A stretch of DNA of 64,000 nt from Arthrobacter echini (GCF_004803505.1 NZ_SSWH01000002.1:93299-157298); one strand, 5' to 3'; positions 8,831 through 21,223 are shown, counted from the first letter of the stretch. The notes: a model not told the origin generated them from the letters alone. Made by a program: numbers and translations.

Positions 8831-9340
8831 CTAGTCCTCTCTGCTCTCAGCTGCTGATGCCGGAGCAACAGTCGACGCGCCGTCGACACTGTCCTGCTGC
8901 TGATTGTCCGACCCGCTTGGGGAAGCACCTTCGAATCCCCAGTTTTCCGCCGCTGCTTGAACATGATGAAGAATGCCGCGCAATGAGTTGTCGATTCCAG
9001 CAAGGCTCGCATCCGCGTCCTGCTTGACGGCAGCTACGGTGCTGCTAAGCGCCAACTGCTCACGTCTATCTGCTGTGAAGCCGATCGTGGAGTTCACTTC
9101 TCGAGCAAGCGCAAGTAGTTGCCGTTGCGAAGCGGAAGCGGAAGCTTGTCCTCTAATATCAGCGTCCCGTGCTTGCAGCAGATAACCGAGGTAGATCCCA
9201 CCCGCCGTACCGAGGGCTTGTACCGCTCCTCGCAGCTCTGTAGGAAGCTCTTCGAGAGCTCCGAAGAGTGTAAGGAAAATGACAACCAATGCCAATAGAG
9301 CGGCTATCACCCCCGGCGCGGGTTTCGCGAGTTTCACCAT
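8831..9340 (-). CDS. Unrecognised small membrane protein, 169 aa
   Basis: Function unknown. Two hydrophobic segments near the N-terminus (about residues 8-28, GVIAALLALVVIFLTLFGAL, and about 38-56, VQALGTAGGIYLGYLLQA) are followed by a charged, probably helical region with many alanines and glutamines and an acidic tail. This is a membrane-anchored helical protein. It begins with an ATG at 9340, sits 43 bp downstream of an 18-codon ORF with a strong ribosome-binding site, and overlaps the control region of the next gene downstream by a few bases. Lower GC than its flanks. No homologue recognised by eye. Confidence 0.6.
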   Translation of the reverse strand: MVKLAKPAPGVIAALLALVVIFLTLFGALEELPTELRGAVQALGTAGGIYLGYLLQARDADIRGQASASASQRQLLALAREVNSTIGFTADRREQLALSSTVAAVKQDADASLAGIDNSLRGILHHVQAAAENWGFEGASPSGSDNQQQDSVDGASTVAPASAAESRED

Positions 9341-9681
9341 GCAGTCACATTAGCCGTCGCTCGCTCGCGGGCAGAAAGAACAGCTAGTTCGCCGAGTTGT
9401 ACACCGTCACGTTGATCTCTGCGCTCGGCGTAATCGCCATCGACCCCTCCTCTCACACTGCCACTACCAAATTAATCGACTTGGGCGGACAGCCTTGACC
9501 GAAGATGACGTCCTGAGAGCACCGACTACGCCGCCGTCGAACCTCTCACGGATCGTCGAAAACCCGTGATAGCGTCACACAACCGTGCGAACGCCGTCCC
9601 GAGTCTGGGCCGTCGCACCGGGTACATGAAAACCCGCACGGACGACGGCGCCCGCAGGGCCACTCGGAGCCCGCCGCGGAC
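9341..9681. other. Intergenic region between gatB end and the lower-GC genes
   Basis: Contains the 18-codon ORF and, to its right, an AT-richer stretch around 9461-9480 (CCAAATTAATCGACTTGG) that could hold the promoter for the minus-strand genes. The rest (9481-9681) is downstream of gatB, and no gene or clear terminator was seen there. Confidence 0.4.
9384..9440 (-). CDS. 18-codon ORF with strong Shine-Dalgarno (leader peptide or microprotein)
   Basis: Encodes MAITPSAEINVTVYNSAN. The ATG at 9440 is preceded by GAGAGGAGGGGTCG, one of the best ribosome-binding sites in the window. The TAG is at 9384-9386 and the next gene starts 43 bp later in the same direction. No runs of a single amino acid typical of attenuators. 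It may be a microprotein, or a leader that couples translation to the membrane protein gene. The evidence is the RBS and position only. Confidence 0.4.
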   Translation of the reverse strand: MAITPSAEINVTVYNSAN

Positions 9682-11192
9682 CTACCCCTCGACGCCGAGG
9701 CGCTGCAGGATGAGCTCACGTACACGCCCGGCGTCGGCCTGGCCGCGGGTGGCCTTCATGACCCCGCCGACGATCGCGCCGACGGCCTGGATCTTGCCGC
9801 CGCGGATCTTCTCGGCCACGTCGGGCTGGGCCGCCAGTGCGCCGTCGATCGCCTCGAGCAGCGGGCCGTCGTCGGACACGACGGCGAGGCCGCGCTGCTC
9901 CACGACCTCCGTGGGCGTACCCTCGCCGGCCAGGACGCCGTCGAGCACGTCGCGCGAGAGCTTGTCGTTGATCCTGCCGGCGTCGATCAGGCCCTGGAGC
10001 TCCACGATCAGCTCGGGCGTGACACCGAGCTCGGCCGGTTCGAGCTCGGCGAGCCTGGCGCGGCGCGAGATCTCACCCATCCACCACTTGCGGGCCACGG
10101 ACGCACTCACCCCGGCCGCGACGGTGTCCTCGATCGAGGACATCACACCCGCGTTGACGACGTCGCGGAACTCGGCGTCGGAGTACTCCCAGTCGGCCTG
10201 CAGTCGCTTGCGCCGCTCGGCGGGCGGCTCGGGCAGCTCCGCGCGGAGCTTCGCGATCCACGCCTCGTTCGTCACGACGGGGACCAGGTCCGGCTCCGGG
10301 AAGTAGCGGTAGTCGTCGGCGTCGGACTTCGGGCGTCCCGACGTCGTGGAGCGCGTGTCCTCGTGCCAGTGGCGCGTCTCCTGCAGGATCGGCGTGCCGG
10401 TATCGAGGACCGCGGCGTGGCGCTGGATCTCGTAGCGGACGGCGTGCTCGACGGCGCGCAGCGAGTTCACGTTCTTCGTCTCGGTGCGCGTACCGAACTG
10501 CTCGCGGCCGTGCGGGCGGAGCGAGACGTTCGCGTCGCAGCGCACGTTGCCGCGCTCCATCCGGGCGTCGGAGACCCCGAGATTCTTCACGATCTCGCGG
10601 ATCACCGCGACGTAGGCCTTCGCGAGCTCGGGTGCACGCGCGCCGGCGCCCTCGATCGGCTTGGTGACGATCTCGATGAGCGGGACCCCGGCGCGGTTGT
10701 AGTCCACGAGGGAGTACTCGGCGCCCTGAATGCGACCCGTGGACCCGCCCATGTGCGTGAGCTTCCCGGCGTCCTCCTCCATGTGGGCCCGTTCGATCTC
10801 CACCGTGAACACCGTGCCGTCGGCGAGTTCGATGTCGATGGACCCGTCGTAGGCGATCGGATCCTCGTACTGGGAGGTCTGGAAGTTCTTCGGGGTGTCG
10901 GGATAGAAGTAGTTCTTCCGCGCGAAGTAGCACTTCTCGGCGATGCTGCAGTTCAGCGCGAGGCCGATCTTGATCGCCGATTCCACCGCCACGCCGTTGA
11001 CCACGGGCAGCACGCCGGGCAGACCCAGGTCCACCGGCGTCACGTTGGTGTTCGGCACGTCGCCGAACGCGTTCGGCGCGGAGGAGAACATCTTGGTCTT
11101 CGTGTTGAGCTCCACGTGGACCTCGAACCCGAGCACGGGATCGTACTTCTGAATGGCCTCCTCGAAGGAGATGATCTCCCCGGTCACAGCTG

Positions 11193-11196
<4 letters not shown>
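9682..11196 (-). CDS. gatB: Aspartyl/glutamyl-tRNA amidotransferase subunit B
   Basis: A 504-residue subunit of the GatCAB complex, which converts Glu-tRNA(Gln) and/or Asp-tRNA(Asn) to the amidated forms. GatB phosphorylates the glutamyl/aspartyl group and binds the tRNA. The signatures [31 protein letters not shown] and ALNCSI are at the N-terminus, and the cradle plus YqeY-like tail domain make up the rest ([11 protein letters not shown], then the helical C-terminus). The ATG at 11196 shares ATGA with the gatA stop, so translation is coupled. An ACGGAGGTGG Shine-Dalgarno is present. Confidence 0.97.
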
Positions 11197-12713
<1,517 letters not shown>

Positions 12714-12716
12714 GGT

Positions 12717-13013
12717 CTACTCCCCGTCCAGGATGGCCGGGACCCGGAAGCGGCCGTCGGCGTCGTCCGGCGCCCCGAGCAGCGCCTCCTCGTTCGTGAG
12801 GGTCTGCCCCACCACGTCGTCGCGGAACACGTTGCTCAGCGGGATCGGGTGGCTCGTGGCGGGGACGTCGTCGCCGGCGACCTCGCTGATGCTCCTGATG
12901 GAGTCGACGATCACGGCGAGCTCCCCGGCCATGCGGCCGAGCTCGTCGTCGGTCATGTCGATGTGGGCGAGCCGCGCCAGATGCGCGACCTCGTCCCGGT
13001 TGATCTCAGCCAT
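12717..13013 (-). CDS. gatC: Aspartyl/glutamyl-tRNA amidotransferase subunit C
   Basis: A small 98-residue subunit that wraps between GatA and GatB and stabilises the complex. It reads EVAHLARLAHIDMTDDELG then FRDDVVGQTLTNEEAL, both typical of GatC. The ATG at 13013 follows GGGGAG; the frame extends to 13091 but homologues begin at MAEINRDEV. First gene of the gatCAB operon. A TAGACT hexamer on the minus strand at 13052-13057 would place transcription start about 33 nt upstream. Confidence 0.95.
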   Translation of the reverse strand: MAEINRDEVAHLARLAHIDMTDDELGRMAGELAVIVDSIRSISEVAGDDVPATSHPIPLSNVFRDDVVGQTLTNEEALLGAPDDADGRFRVPAILDGE

Positions 13014-13107
13014 GGATCTCCCCTGGAAGTCGGAGGTGGGTTTCTGCCTCCAGTCTAGTGCTGGCACACATCCGATGCTGGCGTCAGGCACCCACCAGCA
13101 CCTCAGG

Positions 13108-13653
13108 TCAGAGTTCCCGGCGGAACACCCAGAGCAGGATGTCCTCGTTCGGCACCCACCAGTCGCGCTCGGGAACGCGGTGGAAGCCCATCGAGAGGTA
13201 CAGCTGATGTGCGCGCAGCATGTCGGAACCGCTGGTCAGACTCACCGCCTCGATGCCGGGCAGCGTGCGCGCGTGCTCGATGATGCGCTCCACCATGGCC
13301 CTGCCTATCCCCCCTCGCTGCACCGCGGGATCCACGGCCAGCATGCGGAACTCCAGCTCGCCCTCGACGGCGATGTCCGTGTACCGCTGGCCGGCGAAGG
13401 TGATGGCGACCGACCCGACGACGGCGCCGTCGCGCTCGGCCACCCATACCTGCGCATGCTGGGCCCGGTGCTCGATGTCGGAGAGGACGACGACGTAGGG
13501 GTGCGTGTCGTCGTCGAAGTAGCCGGCCTCGATATAGGCGTCACGGGTGATGCGGCGCACGTCGTCGTAGTCCTCGGGGGTGACGGGGCGGATGACGATT
13601 CCGGAATCGGTCGGCTGGTTCGGCGCTTCGCTCACCGGCGTGTTCTGGTCCAC
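13108..13653 (-). CDS. GNAT-family N-acetyltransferase
   Basis: A 181-residue acetyl-CoA-dependent acyltransferase. The GNAT fold starts at IVIRPVTPEDYDDVRRIT. Motif A with the acetyl-CoA pyrophosphate loop is visible as LAVDPAVQRGGIGRAMVERI, and motif B as AHQLYLSMGFHRV. The substrate is unknown. The chosen start is a GTG at 13653, which has no Shine-Dalgarno but lies 6 nt after a CAAAAT hexamer, so a leaderless message is plausible. A second GTG at 13635 is the alternative, and the open frame to 13767 is probably noncoding AT-rich DNA. Divergent from the butanediol dehydrogenase gene. Confidence 0.85.
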   Translation of the reverse strand: MDQNTPVSEAPNQPTDSGIVIRPVTPEDYDDVRRITRDAYIEAGYFDDDTHPYVVVLSDIEHRAQHAQVWVAERDGAVVGSVAITFAGQRYTDIAVEGELEFRMLAVDPAVQRGGIGRAMVERIIEHARTLPGIEAVSLTSGSDMLRAHQLYLSMGFHRVPERDWWVPNEDILLWVFRREL

Positions 13654-13659
13654 CGGTCT

Positions 13660-13665
13660 ATTTTG
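13660..13665 (-). promoter_or_regulatory. Putative -10 hexamer for the GNAT gene
   Basis: CAAAAT on the minus strand, 6 nt before the GTG at 13653, in an AT-rich stretch between divergent genes. Confidence 0.35.
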
Positions 13666-13770
13666 CCACGACTCGCCACGAAAAAGTGCACCGCGAATAA
13701 TCGAATTGTCGCCGAATTGTGCGGTGAAGCGTCGATGAATATCGCGCCGACGTCGATCAGCATTCATTCA

Positions 13771-13799
13771 TGGATGTTCCTGCGGATATTGCGTATAAT
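13771..13799 (+). promoter_or_regulatory. Putative promoter of the butanediol dehydrogenase gene
   Basis: A perfect TATAAT (13794-13799) lies 17 bp after TGGATG (13771-13776), in AT-rich DNA about 78 bp upstream of the ATG at 13877. The -10 is convincing; the -35 is weak, so an activator may be needed. Confidence 0.5.
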
Positions 13800-13876
13800 T
13801 CATACTGCTCTGCTGCTCCAAATGCGACGTGGAAAATTCAGCGTCGAGAAGCTGCCGCACCGATGAAGGGAGAGTC

Positions 13877-14941
13877 ATGAAGGCTGTCATGTATTACGGC
13901 AAGGAAGACCTGCGCATCGAGGACATCGAGGAACCACAGGTCCGGCCCGGAACGGTCAGGATCAAACCGGCGTTCAACGGCATCTGCGGGAGCGACCTGC
14001 ACCTGTACCAGGACGGACCCATCCCGCCGGCGCCGGGCGAGGAACAGCCGCATCCGCTCTCCGGCGAGACCCTCCCGGTGGTGCTCGGTCACGAATTCTC
14101 GGGTGTCGTCGAGGAGGTCGGTGACGGCGTGGACGGCATCTCGGTCGGCGACTCGGTGGTCGTCGAGCCACTCATGATCGATGGCACGTGTCCTGCCTGC
14201 CGCAAGGGAATGTACAACCTGTGCGAGCAGATGGGATTCATCGGTATCTCGGGCCGCGGCGGTGGTCTGAGCGAGCATATCGTGGTGGAGCAGCAGTGGG
14301 TCCATCGGATCGGTGACATGCCACTCGACCAGGCGGCGATGATCGAACCGCTGGCTGTCTGCCTGCACGCGGTCGAGCATGCCGGTGCCACGGCCGGTCA
14401 GACCGCTGTTGTCGGTGGCGCCGGTCCCATCGGCCTCCTCACGGCCGCGGTGCTCAAGGCGAAGGGGATCACCACGATCGTCAGCGAGGTCTCGAGGACA
14501 CGTCGGGAGAAGGCTCTGTCGGCAGGTGTTGCCGACACCGTCGTCGACCCGTCCAGCGAAGATCTTGCCGCCGTGGTCGCGGACCTCACCGATGGCGCCG
14601 GAGCGGACGTGGCCTTCGACGCCGCAGGGGTCGGCGTCGTCGTCGGTCAGCTGCTCGGGGTGCTCGCCGCCGGTGGGCGGCTGGAGGTGATCGCACTCCA
14701 CTCGAAGCCCGTCGAGCTCGACATCACGGATGCTCTGACGATGCAGGAACGCGTCCTGTCCAGCTGCATCGGGTACGCGAACAACCATCCGGAGGCCATC
14801 CGTCTGGTGCAGGAGGGCAGGATCGACCTGGCGCCGTTCATCACCTCGAAGATCCAGCCCGAGGACATCGTCGAGAAGGGCATCAAGCGCCTGCTGGACA
14901 ACAGCGGTGAGGAAGTGAAGATTCTCGTGTCGCTGGAGTAG
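13877..14941 (+). CDS. 2,3-butanediol dehydrogenase-type zinc alcohol dehydrogenase
   Basis: A 354-residue zinc-dependent MDR dehydrogenase resembling (R,R)-2,3-butanediol dehydrogenase (BdhA/Bdh1), which interconverts acetoin and 2,3-butanediol with NAD+. The catalytic zinc cysteine is C37 in FNGICGSDLHLYQDGP. LGHEFSGVVEEVGDGV supplies the next ligand, and the structural zinc lobe is present but reads CPACRKGMYNLC with three cysteines visible. The Rossmann motif is GAGPIGLLTAAVLKAKG. The ATG at 13877 has AAGGGAGA upstream, and homologues start at MKAVMYYG. Single gene with its own promoter; it converges on the DUF2087 gene with 3 bp between stops. Sorbitol-type substrates cannot be excluded. 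Confidence 0.85.
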   Translation: MKAVMYYGKEDLRIEDIEEPQVRPGTVRIKPAFNGICGSDLHLYQDGPIPPAPGEEQPHPLSGETLPVVLGHEFSGVVEEVGDGVDGISVGDSVVVEPLMIDGTCPACRKGMYNLCEQMGFIGISGRGGGLSEHIVVEQQWVHRIGDMPLDQAAMIEPLAVCLHAVEHAGATAGQTAVVGGAGPIGLLTAAVLKAKGITTIVSEVSRTRREKALSAGVADTVVDPSSEDLAAVVADLTDGAGADVAFDAAGVGVVVGQLLGVLAAGGRLEVIALHSKPVELDITDALTMQERVLSSCIGYANNHPEAIRLVQEGRIDLAPFITSKIQPEDIVEKGIKRLLDNSGEEVKILVSLE

Positions 14942-14944
14942 GGC

Positions 14945-15409
14945 TCAGTCCTCGCTCACCCGCCGATATCCCGTGCCGTCCGGATAGCGCTCCACGTACC
15001 CGTGGTCGACGAGTGCACGCCGGAGGGTGGGGATGTCGCGGGTGACCGTGGCGAGCAGGCGGTTGATCTCGGGCTCACCGAGTTCCTCGTCGGCAGGCAG
15101 GAGCCGCTCGGCCAGATGCGCGAGCAGATCGGCGCGGTCCTGGCCGGTCCGGGGCAGGCCGTCGATGCGACCCTCATGGAAGAATCTGTCCACGCCCTTC
15201 GGTGTGCCCGGAGCCGCAGCTGCCAGCACCTTCTTGAAGAGCTGCTCGTCGACGCTCTGGTCCTGGGTCAGCAGACCCGCGTCGAGAAGGCGCTGCACTT
15301 CCTTGGACGTCGCCTCGAGAGGCTGATGCAGGACGGCGCGCGCGTACAGTTCGCGGGCACGCGCTCCGGCCAGGGTCGAGAAGATCTTCTGCCAGGACGG
15401 CGTGGTCAT
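14945..15409 (-). CDS. DUF2087 domain protein
   Basis: A 154-residue soluble protein. The C-terminal half (about residues 72-150) has the DUF2087 pattern: a small N-terminal basic segment, EEELGEPEIN-like helix (EELGEPEINRLLATV), then DIPTLRRALVDHGYVERYPDGTGYRRV. DUF2087 is often fused to winged-helix regulators. Here the N-terminal half (LAGARARELYARAVL, KEVQRLLDAGLL) looks like a compact helical, possibly DNA-binding, unit. The role is unknown; a transcription regulator is a reasonable guess. It starts 23 bp downstream of ligA with AAAGG and is probably co-transcribed. Confidence 0.7.
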   Translation of the reverse strand: MTTPSWQKIFSTLAGARARELYARAVLHQPLEATSKEVQRLLDAGLLTQDQSVDEQLFKKVLAAAAPGTPKGVDRFFHEGRIDGLPRTGQDRADLLAHLAERLLPADEELGEPEINRLLATVTRDIPTLRRALVDHGYVERYPDGTGYRRVSED

Positions 15410-15432
15410 GGAAGCCTTTCAGCTGGTCGGGT

Positions 15433-17766
<2,334 letters not shown>

Positions 17767-17882
17767 TCACGGGCCATCGCTGGTCGGTGCGGATCCGGCT
17801 GGCCGCAGATCTGCCCGAGTGCATGCCTCGCGAAGCCGTTCAGCCGGGGCCCCTCGGGCGGCGCTCCTGCCCGCGACGCACC

Positions 17883-18815
17883 TCACGGGCGGCGCCAGCC
17901 TGCCGGGCCGATGCCATCGGCGGCGAAGAAACCCCGGAATGGCGTCGTCGTCGTATCTTCTGCCCCCGGGGTCGCCGCATCGTCCGCTTCCCGCGTCGCC
18001 GCATCGACGACGATCGCCGTGACATTGTCACGCGCACCGGAACGCAGTGCCGCGGCGATCAGTTCGTCGCATACTTCCTGAGGCTCGGCGGCGATGCTCA
18101 GGATGCTGCAGATCTCGTCGTCCGTGAGCTCCCCGCTGAGACCGTCCGAGCACAGCAGGAGTCGATCGCCGTCCTCCACGGGCAGCAGCCAGAAGTCGGC
18201 CTCGGTGTCGTCCCCTGCGCCGAGGGCTCGGGTCACCACATGCCTCCTGGGGTGGGTGCGTGCCTCGTCCTCGGTGAGCTGCCCGGTGTCCACGAGTTCC
18301 TGGACCTCCGAGTGGTCCACGGAGATCTGTCCGAAAGTGCCGCTGCTCAGGCGGTAGGACCTCGAGTCTCCGACGTTGAAGAACAGCCAGTGGGGGGCTG
18401 CCGACTCCTCGACCAGGACGACGCCGGTCAGCGTCGTCCCCGCATCTCCCCCGGCTTCGCTGCGGATTCGCTGATCGACCTGGTCGATCAGGTCCTCGAG
18501 ATACTCCACCGTGACGTGCGGCTCCGTGCCGGCGGTGATGCTGCTCGCCTCCAGCGTCCGCACGCAGATACTGCTCGCCACCTCGCCTGCCTCGTGCCCA
18601 CCCATGCCGTCAGCCACGGCGAAGACCGGCGCGATCGCCACGAAGGAGTCCTCGTTCAGCTCACGGACCAGCCCGACGTCGGTCCCGAAACCGTAGCGGA
18701 GCCGGTTACCGAGTCCTGCTGAGGAGCGGCCCTCGCGCTCCCTGGCTGAGTGCGAATCGGCTGGTACGGCATTGATATCGATCGCGTGGGAGCCGTGCAC
18801 CTGCCGGTCATGCAT
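17883..18815 (-). CDS. PP2C-family serine/threonine phosphatase
   Basis: A 310-residue soluble PPM phosphatase. All metal-binding motifs are visible: DVGLVRELNEDSF (motif 1), FAVADGMGGHEAGE, FNVGDSRSYRLSSG, LLLCSDGLSGELTDDEI and ARDNVTAIVV. No membrane segment. It probably reverses phosphorylation by Hanks-type kinases, but no kinase gene is in the window. The chosen start is an ATG at 18815 after CCGGAG; a GTG at 18857 is possible. The 3' tail from about residue 275 is low complexity. Upstream lies the hairpin array, downstream ligA. Confidence 0.9.
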   Translation of the reverse strand: MHDRQVHGSHAIDINAVPADSHSAREREGRSSAGLGNRLRYGFGTDVGLVRELNEDSFVAIAPVFAVADGMGGHEAGEVASSICVRTLEASSITAGTEPHVTVEYLEDLIDQVDQRIRSEAGGDAGTTLTGVVLVEESAAPHWLFFNVGDSRSYRLSSGTFGQISVDHSEVQELVDTGQLTEDEARTHPRRHVVTRALGAGDDTEADFWLLPVEDGDRLLLCSDGLSGELTDDEICSILSIAAEPQEVCDELIAAALRSGARDNVTAIVVDAATREADDAATPGAEDTTTTPFRGFFAADGIGPAGWRRP

Positions 18816-18934
18816 GATGGCTCCGGAGAGAGAATGCAACGCCGTCGTCAGCGTCACTGGGGCAGGCTCGGCAGTCTGTCATGCCACCATTCTGCCCCGG
18901 GGCTCCCCCAATCGACGCTCGCGATGTCCCCGGA

Positions 18935-19220
18935 TCCCAGCCGGCGGCGTCGAACTCTGGGAACGAACGGTCCTTCCCAGCGGACGACGTCGAGCAGTGG
19001 GATCGAAGGGGCCGACGACCCAACACACCGGCCCGCTCCCACCCGACGGTCTCGAGCAGTGGGATCGAAGGGGTCGGGACGAGGCAGGCCTGCCCACTCC
19101 CACCCGACGGTCTCGGGCACTGGGAACGAACGGTCCCTCCCAGCGGACGACGTCGAACTGTGGGATCGGAGGGCGCGAAACCCTGCACTCCGGTCGGCTC
19201 CCACGCAAGTGCAGCGAGCA
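18935..19220. repeat. Array of five hairpins with constant 16-nt linkers
   Basis: Noncoding DNA between the cyclase and PP2C genes. Five imperfectly repeated hairpins: 18957-18980, 18997-19042, 19059-19103, 19120-19143 and 19160-19204. Two are short (24 nt: arms CTGGGA and TCCCAG) and three are long (45-46 nt: arms GTGGGA and TCCCAC). The linkers are exactly 16 nt each and match CSGACGRYSTCGRRCW-type consensus. In all five the first and last arm bases covary (C with G, G with C). A degenerate half unit (TCCCAG, 18935-18940) precedes and a degraded linker follows (19205-19220). The remaining 18816-18934 holds the PP2C upstream region. Confidence 0.85.
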
Positions 19221-19274
19221 ATCGGAGGCATGGTGCGAGAGCGAGGCCGAAGAGGTGAACGGGCGAAGGACAAC

Positions 19275-20630
19275 TCAGTCGAGGATCAGGCCCGCTCCCG
19301 TGCCGCGCGTCAGCGTCGCCGGACGTACCTCACCGAAACCACGCACATTCCGGGGCTCGTGGAAGCTCAGGACGAAGTTGTCGTTGTGCTCGAGTGTGGC
19401 AGCCGTGACGGAGTCGACCAGTACCTGCCCCGGCTCGGCGAGCGCCGTGAGCCGGGCGGCGAGATTGACCGTCGGACCGTAGATGTCCCCGAGGCGCGAC
19501 AGCACGCGCCCCCACACCAGGGAACAGCGCGCCGAGGGCAGGAAGTCGTCGTCGGAGAATGCCTTCGCGAGTGCCAGCGAGATCTCCGCGCCGGCCTCGG
19601 GCGACTCCGCGATGTAGAGGACCTCGTCGCCGACCGTCTTCACCAGCCTGCCACCGCCCACGGAGATGATCTCCGAACTCTTGTTCTCGAAGCGCTGTAC
19701 GAGCTGGGCCAGCGTGCGCTCGTTCATCCGCCGCGACAGGCTCGTGTAGGAGACGAGATCCGCGAAGCCGACAGCGCGCGCGAGCGGCAGGGGCGCATCC
19801 TGCTCGTCGCCGTCACGCCCCTCGTCACTGGACCGCAGACCCGATTCCGCACGGAGCGCCAGACGCTGGACGGCCGCATTCATCTGGCGACGCCACGCGT
19901 AGACGAGCGTCTTCTCCAGAGGATCGATCAGATCCGGCAGTTCGGTGACGAGCGTCTTCCGCGCGTCGGAGTCCGAGAGCCCGCGCTGGGCGACGATCTC
20001 CTCGACGATCGCCTCGATCTGCCAGACCACCATGCGGTCCGTCATCTGCCCGACGGCGCGCGTGATGGAGATGGCGGCGTCCTCGGTGAGCTGCTCCTGA
20101 CGCACCAGGTCGATGATCGTGGTGAGCGCATCGAGATCCTTGTCGGTGAAGGCGACGTCGTCGTCCCCGATATTGGGGAAGCCCATGGCACGCCACAGCT
20201 TCCGTGCGGACAGCAGGGAGACCCCGGCAGACGCCGCGATGTCGCGGCGTCTGAGGGTGCGCTCGGCGCCGAGGAGCTCGCACTCGAGCTGCCGTATCGT
20301 CTCGCGGTCGAGCTCGACGGGGGCGACGGCCGACGACGCCGCAGCCGTGCCGGTCCCTGCAGCCATGTCGGGCTGCAACTGCCAGACCTCCTTCGCCTGG
20401 GGCGGCGCGTCGGCCGTATGGATGCCTTCAGGAATCCCTCCAGCACCAGTCCCGGCGGGAGTCCCGGACCCGGCAGCGCGTGGAACACCGGATTCGTCGG
20501 AGGGACTCCCGGAGGAGCCGGAGCACTCCGGACGATCACCAGGATCGGCTGCAGGATTCCCCGCACCGGCTGCTCCGGCGTCGTCGGCCCCGGCAGGCCC
20601 GCCGGAGGAGTGACGGTCGTCGACGGTCAT
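19275..20630 (-). CDS. Class III adenylate cyclase (Rv1264-like)
   Basis: A 451-residue soluble cyclase producing cAMP from ATP. A long low-complexity N-terminus (to about 90) is followed by an AdylCyc_N-type helical regulatory domain (LLGAERTLRRRDIAASAGVS to about 290). The catalytic domain begins at VGFADLVSYTSLSRRM with the first metal aspartate. LVKTVGDEVLY supplies the substrate lysine and second metal aspartate, and DIYGPTVNLAARL supplies the Asn and Arg of the transition-state pair. All key residues are present. The mycobacterial homologue Rv1264 is pH-sensitive through its N-terminal domain. The ATG at 20630 shares ATGA with the upstream gene's stop, confirming this start over 20648. 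Confidence 0.9.
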   Translation of the reverse strand: MTVDDRHSSGGPAGADDAGAAGAGNPAADPGDRPECSGSSGSPSDESGVPRAAGSGTPAGTGAGGIPEGIHTADAPPQAKEVWQLQPDMAAGTGTAAASSAVAPVELDRETIRQLECELLGAERTLRRRDIAASAGVSLLSARKLWRAMGFPNIGDDDVAFTDKDLDALTTIIDLVRQEQLTEDAAISITRAVGQMTDRMVVWQIEAIVEEIVAQRGLSDSDARKTLVTELPDLIDPLEKTLVYAWRRQMNAAVQRLALRAESGLRSSDEGRDGDEQDAPLPLARAVGFADLVSYTSLSRRMNERTLAQLVQRFENKSSEIISVGGGRLVKTVGDEVLYIAESPEAGAEISLALAKAFSDDDFLPSARCSLVWGRVLSRLGDIYGPTVNLAARLTALAEPGQVLVDSVTAATLEHNDNFVLSFHEPRNVRGFGEVRPATLTRGTGAGLILD

Positions 20631-21220
20631 GATTGATCGGGCCTCCATCCGTTCCGGTCCTCCCGCGTCCCGCCGCGGTAGTAGTGCCCACCGCTGTCCA
20701 TGTCTACACCATCAAGGATGCGGGTCGAGGGAAGCTCACTGATGGCCAGGCCGAGATATTCCTTGAACGTTGCAATCTGCGGAACATCACGGTACGGGTA
20801 TGCGCGGTCGTAGTACGGTCCGATCAGGAGTGTCCCGCTCCCTGTCATCCGCTGCAGCAGTCTCTGCTCCGTGTGGATCTGCAGCCCGGATGACAGCGGA
20901 ATGTCCTGCTCGATCCGCCGGCTGACGCCCCGCCGGTGAATCAGCCGCCTGCTCGTGAGCACGTACCGCGTACTGGACCAGCGGATGAGGGGCCGGATCA
21001 CCACGACCAGGAGCAGCAGGACGACGACGGCGAACGCCAGCAGGAGGACCACGGGCTGCCATTCGCCCAGTTGGGCCAGGCTCCCGCGGCCGAGGTAGCC
21101 CAGGCAGAACCCGCCGGCGGCCAGGACCACGAAACCGCCGAGGACGGGGCGCACGAGCGGCAGCGGCGAGGGTCTGGTCCGTACGATCACGCGCTCTCCC
21201 GGCAGCAGTTTCACGCGCAC
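20627..21220 (-). CDS. Membrane protein with bacterial PH domain (bPH2)
   Basis: A 197-residue protein with two transmembrane helices (about residues 22-44 and 54-76) followed by a bPH2/DUF304 domain: RYVLTSRRLIHRRGVSRRIEQDIPLSSGLQI. Such proteins are common in actinobacteria, and their role is not settled; membrane-associated scaffolding is the usual guess. The start is a GTG at 21220, 7 nt after an AGGAG formed by the end of birA, so it is coupled to birA. Its stop overlaps the cyclase start. The three genes birA, this one and the cyclase form one operon. Confidence 0.85.
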   Translation of the reverse strand: MRVKLLPGERVIVRTRPSPLPLVRPVLGGFVVLAAGGFCLGYLGRGSLAQLGEWQPVVLLLAFAVVVLLLLVVVIRPLIRWSSTRYVLTSRRLIHRRGVSRRIEQDIPLSSGLQIHTEQRLLQRMTGSGTLLIGPYYDRAYPYRDVPQIATFKEYLGLAISELPSTRILDGVDMDSGGHYYRGGTREDRNGWRPDQS

Positions 21221-21223
21221 GCT

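Noticed and set aside
18935..19220. CRISPR array
   Set aside because: Linkers are 16 nt with related sequence and the variable parts form hairpins; there are no unique spacers of constant length and no cas genes.
18808..19273. Small proteins over the hairpin array on either strand
   Set aside because: Six frames are open because the repeats lack stops; translations are only repeats of Arg/Pro/Ser with no start signals.
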